Position numbers and translations under genes: made by a program
Source: an uncultured Lachnospiraceae bacterium
Lineage (GTDB): Bacteria > Bacillota > Clostridia > Lachnospirales > Lachnospiraceae
Reading direction: 5' to 3'
Assembly (NCBI GenBank): GCA_910586705.1
Contig: CAJUJK010000022.1
Span: forward strand, 1 to 64,000
Length of the DNA stretch: 64,000 nt
The notes under the pieces: generated by a model
The model's input: the letters and a program-made list of their open reading frames with translations, nothing else
Told to the model about the DNA's origin: nothing
The model's database searches: none
In this document: piece by piece, positions 1-7,515 of the stretch
How the letters are laid out: the number at the start of each line of letters is the position of its first letter
Position numbering within the stretch: position 1 is the first letter of the stretch

Positions 1-609
1 AAAATCTATTTGTACCAGTTTTTTGCCATTAGGCAGCATATGTTCTAAAGTTTTGATTGTGTGGTAATCAATTTTGAGCATTGCTGTTTCCAATGACTGT
101 TCTTCCATTTGATGATGCACCTGTTCCAGTCCGTCAAATACATGAAGATAGGGGGAGTCTGATACCCAGTTATCTTCCATATTGATTTGAATAATACATG
201 AAACATACTTTGGGCTTGCCTGTACGATAGCTTTTTGAAAGCAATCATATCCGATATACTCAATCAATAGATTTGCAATGACCATATCTGCCTTTGGCAG
301 TTTATTCGTTTCATTTATCAAATCAATACACAGACATTCCAAAAGACCGTTCAAGTCAGAATACCTTTGAATGACTGTTTGCAGATAAAGAGGGTTGATG
401 TCAATGCCATATATTTTGTCAAACTTGTCTTTTTGGATATGTTCAAGACCGTTGCCGCCTGCAATACCAAATATCATTATACTTGACACGGGATATGTAT
501 AAAATTGACCTATCATCATTTCATTTAGAACTTGCAACTGCATAACCGAATCAAGTTGCATATGATTTTCATAATCAGTTAATGAAATTTCTTCCCATGG
601 ATTTTTCAT
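1..609 (-). CDS. Class I SAM-dependent methyltransferase-like protein, truncated by the window edge
   Basis: The frame is open from an ATG at 609 to base 1 (203 codons) and the C-terminus lies outside the window. Around residues 45-55 it reads IFGIAGGNGLEHI, a glycine-rich motif I of Rossmann-type SAM methyltransferases, followed by YGIDINP, the acidic strand-2 position that usually binds the ribose of SAM. A later MVIANLLIEYIG segment fits motif IV/V. The substrate cannot be told. The start is chosen because an extended -10 promoter lies about 50 bases upstream and GAGGTAAGAGT precedes the ATG. Base composition is clearly more AT-rich than the genes to the right, which suggests recent acquisition. 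Family assignment is by motif only. Confidence 0.72.
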   Translation of the reverse strand, partial: MKNPWEEISLTDYENHMQLDSVMQLQVLNEMMIGQFYTYPVSSIMIFGIAGGNGLEHIQKDKFDKIYGIDINPLYLQTVIQRYSDLNGLLECLCIDLINETNKLPKADMVIANLLIEYIGYDCFQKAIVQASPKYVSCIIQINMEDNWVSDSPYLHVFDGLEQVHHQMEEQSLETAMLKIDYHTIKTLEHMLPNGKKLVQIDF

Positions 610-943
610 ACTCTTACCTCGTCAAATGCAAATTTATTATTTGAACCGATTAGAGTATATCACAGCCCTTTGGATTTCTCTATCACTGATTTATTGCGAC
701 AATATAATCTTCTAAAATTATCATTTTGACAGAATGTAAAGAAGCAAAAAGTCTATTTGCGTAACATTTTCCGCAGACAGGAAATCGAAATCTATTACTC
801 TTTTGTCGGCAAGGTAGAATTGCCCGACTAAAGCCCGACCCGTCCGGCAGTCAGCCGGATAGGGAACGGCAAAATTTTTTACACTTCTTTTTCTTCTTTA
901 TCTCACATGAGCAAACAGACAGGGCTTATCATAGTGAATCCCG
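610..943. other. Intergenic region of about 330 bases with a possible gene remnant
   Basis: This gap holds the methyltransferase promoter and, on the minus strand from about 890 down to the stop at 721-723, a protein-like open frame with no start codon. It contains GQFYLADKRVIDFDFLSAEN and ends in YILSK. I do not recognise it with certainty; it reads like the C-terminal end of a decayed gene, perhaps from a mobile element. A small hairpin (TCCGGC, loop AGTCA, GCCGGA) lies at 843-859. Confidence 0.35.
654..664 (-). promoter_or_regulatory. Extended -10 promoter for the methyltransferase gene
   Basis: On the minus strand the sequence reads TGTGATATACT, an extended -10 element (TGn followed by TATACT) about 45 bases upstream of the methyltransferase ATG. 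No good -35 box is visible, which is usual for extended -10 promoters. Confidence 0.4.
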
Positions 944-1594
944 TCACGCCACATACAGATACATAAAGATAAAATGGCACACGCTTCCGCCCATCACAAA
1001 CAGGTGAAAGATCTCATGGGAGCCGAAATTCTTGTGTTTTGAGTTAAAGATGGGCAGCTTCAGCGCGTAGATCACGCCGCCCACCGTGTAGAAAATGCCG
1101 CCCGCAAGAAGCCACAGAAAGGCGCCTCTTGAGAGAGTGTTCCAAAGCGTGCCGAAAACGGCGAGGCAAGCCCAGCCCATCGCGATGTATAGAATCGACG
1201 AAAACCACTTCGGGCAGGTGATCCAGCACATTTTAATGAGCATACCGGCGATGGCGATACCCCAGACTGTGGCAAGCAGCATATACCCGCGGCGGTCGCC
1301 GAGGATCACCAGACAGACCGGGGTGTAGGAACCGGCGATCAGCACGAAGATCATCATGTGGTCCAGCTTGCGGAATATTTTCAAAATGCTGTCCTTCACG
1401 GTGACACTGTGGTAGAGCGCGCTTGCGCCGTAGAGGGCGATCATGCTGCATATAAATACGGCGAGTGCGACAAAGACGACGTGGTCTGCGTCTGTGGCGG
1501 CTTTCACCATAAGCGGCGTCGCCGCGATAATTGCCATTATCATGCCGATAAAGTGGGTGATGGCGCTTCCGGGTTCACGAATGGTAATCTGCAT
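944..1594 (-). CDS. trhA: TrhA/hemolysin III family (PAQR) membrane protein
   Basis: This 216-residue protein has seven hydrophobic segments and the hallmarks of the PAQR/hemolysin III family: an N-terminal REPGSAITHFIG motif, SALYHS in the second membrane segment, KLDHMMIF with its conserved Asp-His, and a C-terminal HEIFHLFV motif. The conserved His, Asp and Ser residues are the proposed metal-binding set. Length is typical of the family. The start at 1594 follows AAGGAG with a spacing of seven bases. Bacterial members have been linked to membrane homeostasis rather than true haemolysis; a role here is inferred from the family only. It appears monocistronic, with a palindrome upstream. Confidence 0.9.
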   Translation of the reverse strand: MQITIREPGSAITHFIGMIMAIIAATPLMVKAATDADHVVFVALAVFICSMIALYGASALYHSVTVKDSILKIFRKLDHMMIFVLIAGSYTPVCLVILGDRRGYMLLATVWGIAIAGMLIKMCWITCPKWFSSILYIAMGWACLAVFGTLWNTLSRGAFLWLLAGGIFYTVGGVIYALKLPIFNSKHKNFGSHEIFHLFVMGGSVCHFIFMYLYVA

Positions 1595-1635
1595 AAAATC
1601 AACTCCTTAAACAGTATTTGCATATAAAAACCTTG

Positions 1636-1660
1636 ACATGTAGTTTTTAAAACTATGTGT
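1636..1660. promoter_or_regulatory. Palindrome upstream of trhA, possible operator
   Basis: A perfect 7+1+7 inverted repeat, TAGTTTTTAAAACTA, sits at 1641-1655 within a longer imperfect palindrome whose outer ACA and TGT also match. It lies about 45 bases upstream of trhA in a likely promoter zone. It could be an operator for a dimeric regulator; the regulator is unknown. Confidence 0.3.
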
Positions 1661-1782
1661 AATATACTATGATACTACTACTTAGAATGTGCAAAGTCAA
1701 TCTCTTTATACACAAAATTTTTATGCGGATTTCTCATTATTTTGGAACGATTGCCGAAGACGGGAGAACGGCAGGGGAAGTT

Positions 1783-2049
1783 TCAATCCTCCTCGATCAC
1801 ATGAATTTCCAGAAAATCAAACTCAATTTCTTCTATAAAATTGTCCTGATAAAAACGCGCCTTGCTGTGCCGCTTAAATTCAGAGACGGTACTTTCCAGC
1901 CAGATCGGTTTCCCCAGATCGAACTGCAGACAGACTTCCTCCAGCGCATCAAATACTTTGTGGGTGCGGGTTTCCTCCCGCCCATCCTCGATCATGGTAT
2001 CTTTTACCATTCGGTTATCCTTAAATTCCTTTGCCCATAGACGAAACAT
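1783..2049 (-). CDS. Small conserved protein of unknown function (88 residues)
   Basis: The frame extends upstream to a TTG at 2154, but the ATG at 2049 is preceded by AAAAGAGG at six bases and gives a protein starting MFRLWAKEFKDN. The product is acidic and soluble with no signal peptide. It contains DTMIEDGREETRTHKVFDAL and ends with the acidic EIHVIEED. Proteins of this appearance are, to my memory, common in Lachnospiraceae, without known function. It seems to stand alone, divergent from the membrane protein gene that follows. Confidence 0.65.
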   Translation of the reverse strand: MFRLWAKEFKDNRMVKDTMIEDGREETRTHKVFDALEEVCLQFDLGKPIWLESTVSEFKRHSKARFYQDNFIEEIEFDFLEIHVIEED

Positions 2050-2229
2050 ATCGAACCTCTTTTCCACGTTACATTCCAGTCGCCGGTATCGCTGTGATGT
2101 CTGATATATAAAATGTTCCCGGACTGCGATTTGCCGCTCTCTATCAATATACAAAGCCCTGTGACAAATGTAAAGCCCTGCTTTTCAAATGTTTTGCCGA
2201 AATTCTTCGTCCGCAAAATACAAATATTA

Positions 2230-2257
2230 TTGCATGGGTGTCTTTTTATGATATACT
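2230..2257 (+). promoter_or_regulatory. Sigma-A type promoter before the large membrane protein
   Basis: TTGCAT (2230-2235) and TATACT (2252-2257) are 16 bases apart. Transcription would start near 2264, which is exactly the first possible ATG of the next gene, so the second ATG at 2282 may be the functional start. Confidence 0.45.
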
Positions 2258-2263
2258 GTTTCC

Positions 2264-4051
2264 ATGAAAAGCAGAAAGAAAATGGCATATATCCGAAAAA
2301 CGGACATATATATATTGTTAGTGGAAAATAAAAGGCTTTTTTGCTACGCACTCCTCTGGGGCATTCCGTTTTCCATATCCTGTGTGCTGGGATGGCGCCT
2401 TGTCCACGAGGGGACGGTATTCGGTCTGGGAAGTTCGGCTGCGGCTTATGCGGGCAGCTTTTTATTGTTCCTGCTGGAAACGGCGGTTTTGTCCTTGCCG
2501 GCGGCTGCTTTGGCGTCGATGGTTATGCGCGGCGGGGGACGGAAATGTGATAGGGGCGTGCCGGGTTCTGAGCCGGAAAAAGTGGCAGAGGGGACAGTAC
2601 GGCGTCCCGCATGGCAGGCGTGGCTTTTTTACAGCCTGTTGATTTTTCTCAGCTGGGTACCGGTTTTTCTCGCTTACTATCCGTCGGTATTTGCCTATGA
2701 CGCGGAGGGGCAGCTCTATCAGGTGCTTGCCGGAGATTACAGCACACATCACCCGCTTCTGCATACCTTATTTTTAGGTGCTTTTTTTCGTCTGGGAGTT
2801 GCGCTTGGTTCCTGCTCTGCGGGCATGGCGGTTCACTCGGTGGTGCAGATGGCGCTGATGGCGGGCGTTTTCGGGTGGGCGCTTTCCTTTTTATACGAAA
2901 GACGGGTTCCCGGTCTGGCGCGGACGCTTCTGCTTGTTTTTTTTGCGTTCTTTCCCGCCCATTCCGTGTTGTCTTTAAGCACCACGAAGGATGTGCTCTT
3001 TGCGGCTCTTGTACTGCTCTATACTTTGAGCCTTTATCGTATCGTATGCAGCCGGAGTCCGGGGGACGGTCAGCACGCGGTGGCTGGGCAGAGCGAAAAA
3101 GCGGGCAAAAGAGAGGTGGCACTCTGTGTATTCTGGACGGTTCTCATGCTGCTTTTCCGAAACAATGCGGTGTACGCCTTCGTGGTCAGCGCGCCGGTTA
3201 TCTATGCAGGGCTCGGAGAGCGGAATACATGGAGCAGCAGAGCGGCACGGAAAACATTTCTGTGCATGACGCTGCTTGCGCTTGTGCTGTACGGCGTCTG
3301 CGCTTTTTCCTTAAAGGCGTTCACACACGCACAAAGCGGCAGCCCGCGTGAAATGCTGAGTGTGCCGCTGCAGCAGATGGCGCGCACGAGAGTGAGAGCG
3401 GAGGAAAAAATCGACCCGTCCCTCAGACAGGAACTGGAAAAGTACATTTCTTCCGAGTGGGTGTTTGCGGCTTACAATCCGCATCTGGCGGACCCGGTGA
3501 AGAGCCGTGCCGTGATTCACGACGATCCTGCGGGGCTGATAAAAACATGGGTGAAACTGGGATGGAAGCATCCGGCAATTTACATTGACGCTTTTCTCGA
3601 CAATTCCCTCGGTCTCTGGTACTTGTGGGACACTTCCCACGCGCAGGTGTACGGGATCGGTACGGAGAGCGGCTTTGGCTACCTCTCCACGGATAACCGC
3701 GCGATGCCTGCGGGATTTGAGGTGGAGGAACACAGTCTGATTCCGGGACTGCGCGCCTTTATGGAAAAGATTGTGTCGGATAACGCGTACAGCAGGATAC
3801 CTGTGGTCAGACTCCTGTTTGCGCCGGCGCTGTACTGGTGGCTGTTATATCTGTACATGGTGACAGCGCTTTACAGAAAAAGATACCGGGAGACGCTGCC
3901 GGTCGTATTTCTTGCGGCATATTGTCTGACGCTTCTGCTGTCGCCCACGGTGCTTGTACGGTATAGTTACCCGGTGATGGTGACAATTCCCGTCATATTG
4001 CCATGCCTTGCACCGGGCGCACGGCAGGAAGAAAGTGAAAATATACAATAA
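2264..4051 (+). CDS. Large polytopic membrane protein, DUF6020-like, possible GT-C type glycosyltransferase
   Basis: About 595 residues with roughly ten hydrophobic segments. The region around residues 130-165 reads WVPVFLAYYPSVFAYDAEGQ followed by a HHPLLHT motif. Acidic residues next to a membrane segment, a large extracytoplasmic loop (about residues 355-500) and a multi-spanning body resemble GT-C glycosyltransferases and the DUF6020 membrane family. This is an analogy, not a proof. The start is uncertain: the upstream promoter would place the transcript start at the first ATG, and ATG 2282 follows a weak AGAAAGAAA. The gene stands alone between divergent and unrelated neighbours, so context gives no further help. 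Confidence 0.7.
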   Translation: MKSRKKMAYIRKTDIYILLVENKRLFCYALLWGIPFSISCVLGWRLVHEGTVFGLGSSAAAYAGSFLLFLLETAVLSLPAAALASMVMRGGGRKCDRGVPGSEPEKVAEGTVRRPAWQAWLFYSLLIFLSWVPVFLAYYPSVFAYDAEGQLYQVLAGDYSTHHPLLHTLFLGAFFRLGVALGSCSAGMAVHSVVQMALMAGVFGWALSFLYERRVPGLARTLLLVFFAFFPAHSVLSLSTTKDVLFAALVLLYTLSLYRIVCSRSPGDGQHAVAGQSEKAGKREVALCVFWTVLMLLFRNNAVYAFVVSAPVIYAGLGERNTWSSRAARKTFLCMTLLALVLYGVCAFSLKAFTHAQSGSPREMLSVPLQQMARTRVRAEEKIDPSLRQELEKYISSEWVFAAYNPHLADPVKSRAVIHDDPAGLIKTWVKLGWKHPAIYIDAFLDNSLGLWYLWDTSHAQVYGIGTESGFGYLSTDNRAMPAGFEVEEHSLIPGLRAFMEKIVSDNAYSRIPVVRLLFAPALYWWLLYLYMVTALYRKRYRETLPVVFLAAYCLTLLLSPTVLVRYSYPVMVTIPVILPCLAPGARQEESENIQ

Positions 4052-4105
4052 ATTATTAAAATTTAAGAAAATTCTGTGAAAAATACACATTTCAAATGGC
4101 AAGTA

Positions 4106-4114
4106 TGGTATAAT
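4106..4114 (+). promoter_or_regulatory. Extended -10 promoter for the alarmone synthetase gene
   Basis: TGG followed by TATAAT (4109-4114) forms an extended -10 box about 100 bases upstream of the gene. The -35 region is weak. The leader between it and the gene contains GC-rich inverted repeats. Confidence 0.45.
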
Positions 4115-4212
4115 ATACGCGATGTCAATGCGCGGTGCGCAGACAGCCCGCGAACAGCGCGCTGACGGGTTACATGAGTGTTTACAAATAATAATCCGGG
4201 GGATTCTTGAAT

Positions 4213-4863
4213 ATGGAAGTAGTAGTTGACAGGGAAAAAGACGGCGACATAGACAGTTGGAAAGAGGTACAGCTGATTTATAATTCCGCTTTGAAACAGA
4301 TTTCCACGAAGCTGGAGATTTTGAACGACGAGTTTCAGCATGTGCACAGATACAATCCGATCGAGCATATCAAGTGGCGCATCAAGACGCCGGAGAGCAT
4401 CGTGAAGAAGCTGAAAAAGCATGGCTATGAATCTACCATAGACAATATGGTGAGCCATGTCAATGACATTGCGGGCATCCGGGTGATCTGTTCCTTCGCG
4501 TCGGATATCTATCAGATCGCGGAGATGATCAGTAACCAAAGTGACATTCGTGTCATATCGGTGAAGGACTATATCGTGAATCCGAAGGCAAGCGGGTATA
4601 AGAGTTACCACATGCTTGTGACGGTGCCGGTTTATCTCTCTGACAGAATTGCCGACACGAAGGTGGAGATCCAGATCCGTACGGTGGCGATGGATTTCTG
4701 GGCGAGTCTGGAGCATAAGATCCACTATAAGTTCGAGGGGAACGCGCCGGAGCACATCAAGGAACAGCTTGTGGAGTGTGCGCAGATGGTTGCCGCGCTG
4801 GACGCGAGGATGATGTCGCTGAACGAGGAAATCCTACATATTGGACAGGAAAACGAAGAGTAA
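4213..4863 (+). CDS. relQ: Small alarmone synthetase, RelQ-type GTP pyrophosphokinase
   Basis: A 216-residue protein consisting of one RelA/SpoT synthetase domain without the hydrolase, TGS or ACT domains of full-length Rel. Diagnostic motifs are AGIRVICSF, KDYIVNPKASGYKSYH (the G-loop region that binds the acceptor nucleotide) and EIQIRTVAMDFWASLEHK with the catalytic glutamate and the basic C-terminal helix. Such enzymes transfer pyrophosphate from ATP to GDP or GTP to make (p)ppGpp in the cytoplasm and are usually controlled by transcription. ATG 4213 is preferred over TTG 4207 because GGGGGA then lies at a normal distance. It is followed after 26 bases by a chemoreceptor gene, so the two may share a transcript. 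Confidence 0.9.
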   Translation: MEVVVDREKDGDIDSWKEVQLIYNSALKQISTKLEILNDEFQHVHRYNPIEHIKWRIKTPESIVKKLKKHGYESTIDNMVSHVNDIAGIRVICSFASDIYQIAEMISNQSDIRVISVKDYIVNPKASGYKSYHMLVTVPVYLSDRIADTKVEIQIRTVAMDFWASLEHKIHYKFEGNAPEHIKEQLVECAQMVAALDARMMSLNEEILHIGQENEE

Positions 4864-4889
4864 AGGGAGCCTGCAGGGGCTGAAAGGTA

Positions 4890-6581
4890 TTGGACAATAA
4901 GATGAAAAGAGCAATCAACCAATCTACGCTGACAACTATTTTAAATGTAGGCTCCATCTGTGCGCTGCTGTTTATGCTGGCGCTCATCATTGCATACAGT
5001 GATGTGAGCCGCCAGCTAGAGGACGCTAACGAGGATCGCGTTGAGCTTACTTACAATGCAAACCGTTTTATGAACGGTTCTGCCTATCTGACGAACGAAG
5101 TCCGAGCCTATGCGGCTACCGGCAGTCAGGAACATTACGACAACTATTGGAATGAAGTCAACAACTTAAAAAACAGGGATATCGGCGTTGCCGCCATGCA
5201 GGAAATCGGTATCACAGACAACGAGCAGAAGATGATTGACAGTATGTACAGTCTCTCCAATGAGCTGGTTCCCCTGGAGGAGCAGGCGATGGAGCAGGTG
5301 CAGGCGGGAGAGCAGGGCGCAGCGGTTACTTATGTTTATGGCGAGGAGTACAACAGCTCCATTTCCAAGATCAATGCGCTGAAGGAAGAGTTTCTGGAAA
5401 CGCTGGACGCCAGAACGCTTCTGGAGGTAGAGACCCTTAACCATTCCAGTAGCATGATCCAGTTACTGATGGTGGTGGCTCTGGTTATGGTCGGGACGCT
5501 TCAGGTGATCAGCATGTGGGTGATCCGCAGACGGATTTTACGCCCTGTTATCGCCGTGCGCGATCAGATGGGAGAAATATCGCAGGGGAACCTTTCGGCG
5601 GAGTTTGGCTGGAAGTCCGACACTTCCGAAATTGGTATGCTCGTCGCTTCCATCCACGAGACGAAGGGCGAGCTGAAGAAATACATTACGGATATAGACA
5701 ATAAACTGTCGGAAATGGCGCAGGGCAATATGGATCTGGAAATTGACAGCAGCTATCGCGGGGAGTTTGTGCCGATACAGGACGCCCTGCGGCAGATACT
5801 GGATGGGCTCAATGACGCACTCAGCCGGATCCATCAGACCGCCAGAAAGGTTTCCGACAGATCGGAGCGGATGGCTGTCAGCGCACAGACCCTGTCTGAC
5901 GGTGCCGTACAGCAGGCAGCTGCTGTGCAGGAGCTTTCCGCCGGCATTCAGGATATTTCCGGACAGGTAAAACGGACTTCCGAGGATGCGAAAAATGCCC
6001 GGAAGTCTGCGGTGGAGACGGAAAACCAGCTCGGGGTGTGCAGCCAGAAGATGGACGAGTTGTCGTCCGCGATCGCCGATATCTCGCAATCCTCTGATCA
6101 GATCAGCGGTATCATCAAGACCATTGAGGATATCGCTTTCCAGACGAACATTCTGGCGCTGAATGCTTCTGTGGAAGCGGCGCGTGTGGGGGCTGCGGGA
6201 AAAGGGTTCGCTGTGGTGGCGAACGAAGTGCAGCAGCTTGCCGCCAAGAGTGCGGAGTCTGCCAAAAATATCACGGAACTGATTGTAAATTCGGTTCAGC
6301 TTGTCCGGTACGGGACTTCTTTGTCGGGAGAAACAATGACGGCTCTCACGAATGTGGTTTCCAGTTCCAGACAGTCGGCGGAGCTGGTGGAGCATATTGC
6401 GGACTCAGCCGGCCAGCAGGCGGAATCCTTGAGCCAGTTGACAGAAGGGATGGAGAATATCTCCGCGGTGGTGCAGAGCAATGCCAATACGGCGGAGGAG
6501 TCGGCTTCTTCCGCGCAGGAGCTCCGTCATCATGCGGAGCGGCTGCAGGAAGCTGTGCGGCACTTTCGACTTCGGCGCTAA
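4890..6581 (+). CDS. Methyl-accepting chemotaxis protein (transmembrane chemoreceptor)
   Basis: A 563-residue receptor. It has a first membrane segment at about residues 15-37, an extracytoplasmic helical sensor region of about 150 residues, a second membrane segment at about 190-212, a HAMP linker, and a long cytoplasmic signalling helix pair. The hairpin tip contains IAFQTNILALNASVEAARVG and GKGFAVVANEVQQLA, the segment that contacts CheA and CheW. The usual AGE in the tip is VGA here. The start could be TTG 4890 or ATG 4902; spacing to possible ribosome sites does not decide. No CheR-docking pentapeptide is seen at the C-terminus. It probably reports to the chemosensory proteins encoded at 54-61 kb or to another copy elsewhere. 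Confidence 0.93.
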   Translation: MDNKMKRAINQSTLTTILNVGSICALLFMLALIIAYSDVSRQLEDANEDRVELTYNANRFMNGSAYLTNEVRAYAATGSQEHYDNYWNEVNNLKNRDIGVAAMQEIGITDNEQKMIDSMYSLSNELVPLEEQAMEQVQAGEQGAAVTYVYGEEYNSSISKINALKEEFLETLDARTLLEVETLNHSSSMIQLLMVVALVMVGTLQVISMWVIRRRILRPVIAVRDQMGEISQGNLSAEFGWKSDTSEIGMLVASIHETKGELKKYITDIDNKLSEMAQGNMDLEIDSSYRGEFVPIQDALRQILDGLNDALSRIHQTARKVSDRSERMAVSAQTLSDGAVQQAAAVQELSAGIQDISGQVKRTSEDAKNARKSAVETENQLGVCSQKMDELSSAIADISQSSDQISGIIKTIEDIAFQTNILALNASVEAARVGAAGKGFAVVANEVQQLAAKSAESAKNITELIVNSVQLVRYGTSLSGETMTALTNVVSSSRQSAELVEHIADSAGQQAESLSQLTEGMENISAVVQSNANTAEESASSAQELRHHAERLQEAVRHFRLRR

Positions 6582-6672
6582 ACGCGCCGAAGATGCCCAT
6601 AAATGAGGAGTGCCCAGGCACCTTTCGGCACCCGGGCTATTATGAAAAAATTTATCTATGTGTGTAGTTATT

Positions 6673-6695
6673 ACACGACATCTCGTGTTGTTTTT
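6673..6695 (+). terminator. Weak hairpin terminator after the chemoreceptor gene
   Basis: ACACGA, loop CATC, TCGTGT, followed by TGTTTTT. The stem is only six base pairs. Confidence 0.35.
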
Positions 6696-6826
6696 GTATA
6701 AATTGAGTATACTTCTGAAATATGAACAAAGTGTGAATAGACTGTAAAGTTATGGTAAATATTTCTAAATATGTAAAAAATGAAGAATAGAATATGTGCA
6801 AATTGCACAATGAAATGATGGCTGGA

Positions 6827-6853
6827 GGAGAGTGGTAAAACGCTCTCCTTTTT
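6827..6853 (+). terminator. Rho-independent terminator
   Basis: GGAGAGTG pairs with CGCTCTCC (6841-6848) and is followed by TTTTT. It is a compact eight-pair stem with a six-base loop. Confidence 0.65.
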
Positions 6854-6858
6854 CGCTG

Positions 6859-6887
6859 TTGTCATTGGTGCGGAAAGATGATAAAAT
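6859..6887 (+). promoter_or_regulatory. Promoter for the coiled-coil membrane protein gene
   Basis: TTGTCA and TAAAAT are 17 bases apart and a TG precedes the -10 box by one base. The gene begins about 60 bases downstream. Confidence 0.55.
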
Positions 6888-6945
6888 GCAGACATGGTTT
6901 TTCTGTTTTGGGGCAAATATATAAACATAGGAAAAGGGGACTGTT

Positions 6946-7467
6946 ATGGATACTTTTATAGATAAGCTGGCACAGAAGAAAAACGCGCAGGAGATGATCC
7001 GGGCGAACTCCGCGGCGGAGGCGGCGAAGATGGACCAGATGCAGAAGCAGATGAAAGCATACGATGAGCTGATGCAGGAGATCCGCCGGGTAAATATCAA
7101 GACCGCGGAGAACGTGGACAATGTGCAGGATGTTCTGGCACAGTGCATGGAGAAACTGACAGCGCTGGAGACAGAGAGCGGGCAGGCAGAAGATGTGGAA
7201 AAGCAGCTTGCCGGGATCAAGAGTCTTCTGGAGGAGAGACTGACACAGTCCGAGGAGTTTATGCACAGGGAAAACGTAAAGGTTTACCGCAATGTGCAGG
7301 CGGCGTTTACGGAGGAACTCGCAAAGCAGAACGGGCAGGTGAAAACGGAAAAAGGGCAGGGGACACCCCTCTGGCTTTCTATTGTGATTCTTGTCGGCGT
7401 GGTGATCGACATTGCGGTCACACTGGTTCCGCTTGTTCTTAAAATGACGAACCTGAAGTTGTTTTAA
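6946..7467 (+). CDS. Coiled-coil protein with one C-terminal membrane anchor, unknown function
   Basis: A 173-residue protein. Residues 1-135 are hydrophilic, rich in Glu, Lys, Gln and Met, and predicted to form long helices (KMDQMQKQMKAYDELMQEIR is typical). Residues about 143-168 form a single hydrophobic span (WLSIVILVGVVIDIAVTLVP) that would anchor the protein by its tail with the coiled coil in the cytoplasm. AAAGGGGAC precedes the ATG. I do not recognise a named family. It could be a structural or scaffolding partner of the following cell-wall peptidase, but adjacency is the only evidence. Confidence 0.7.
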   Translation: MDTFIDKLAQKKNAQEMIRANSAAEAAKMDQMQKQMKAYDELMQEIRRVNIKTAENVDNVQDVLAQCMEKLTALETESGQAEDVEKQLAGIKSLLEERLTQSEEFMHRENVKVYRNVQAAFTEELAKQNGQVKTEKGQGTPLWLSIVILVGVVIDIAVTLVPLVLKMTNLKLF

Positions 7468-7515
7468 GGTGAAACGGAAAGCGGACCGCCAAAAAGGCGA
7501 TCAAATTTTATTCTT

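Larger units (their letters stand above)
6582..6945. other. Intergenic region of about 360 bases with terminators and a promoter
   Basis: The gap contains two hairpin terminator candidates (6673-6695 and 6827-6853) and a promoter (6859-6887) for the next gene. The AT-rich stretch 6700-6820 holds no gene that I can support. Having two terminators leaves room for a short transcript of roughly 130 bases ending at 6853, but I see no convincing promoter for one. Confidence 0.4.
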
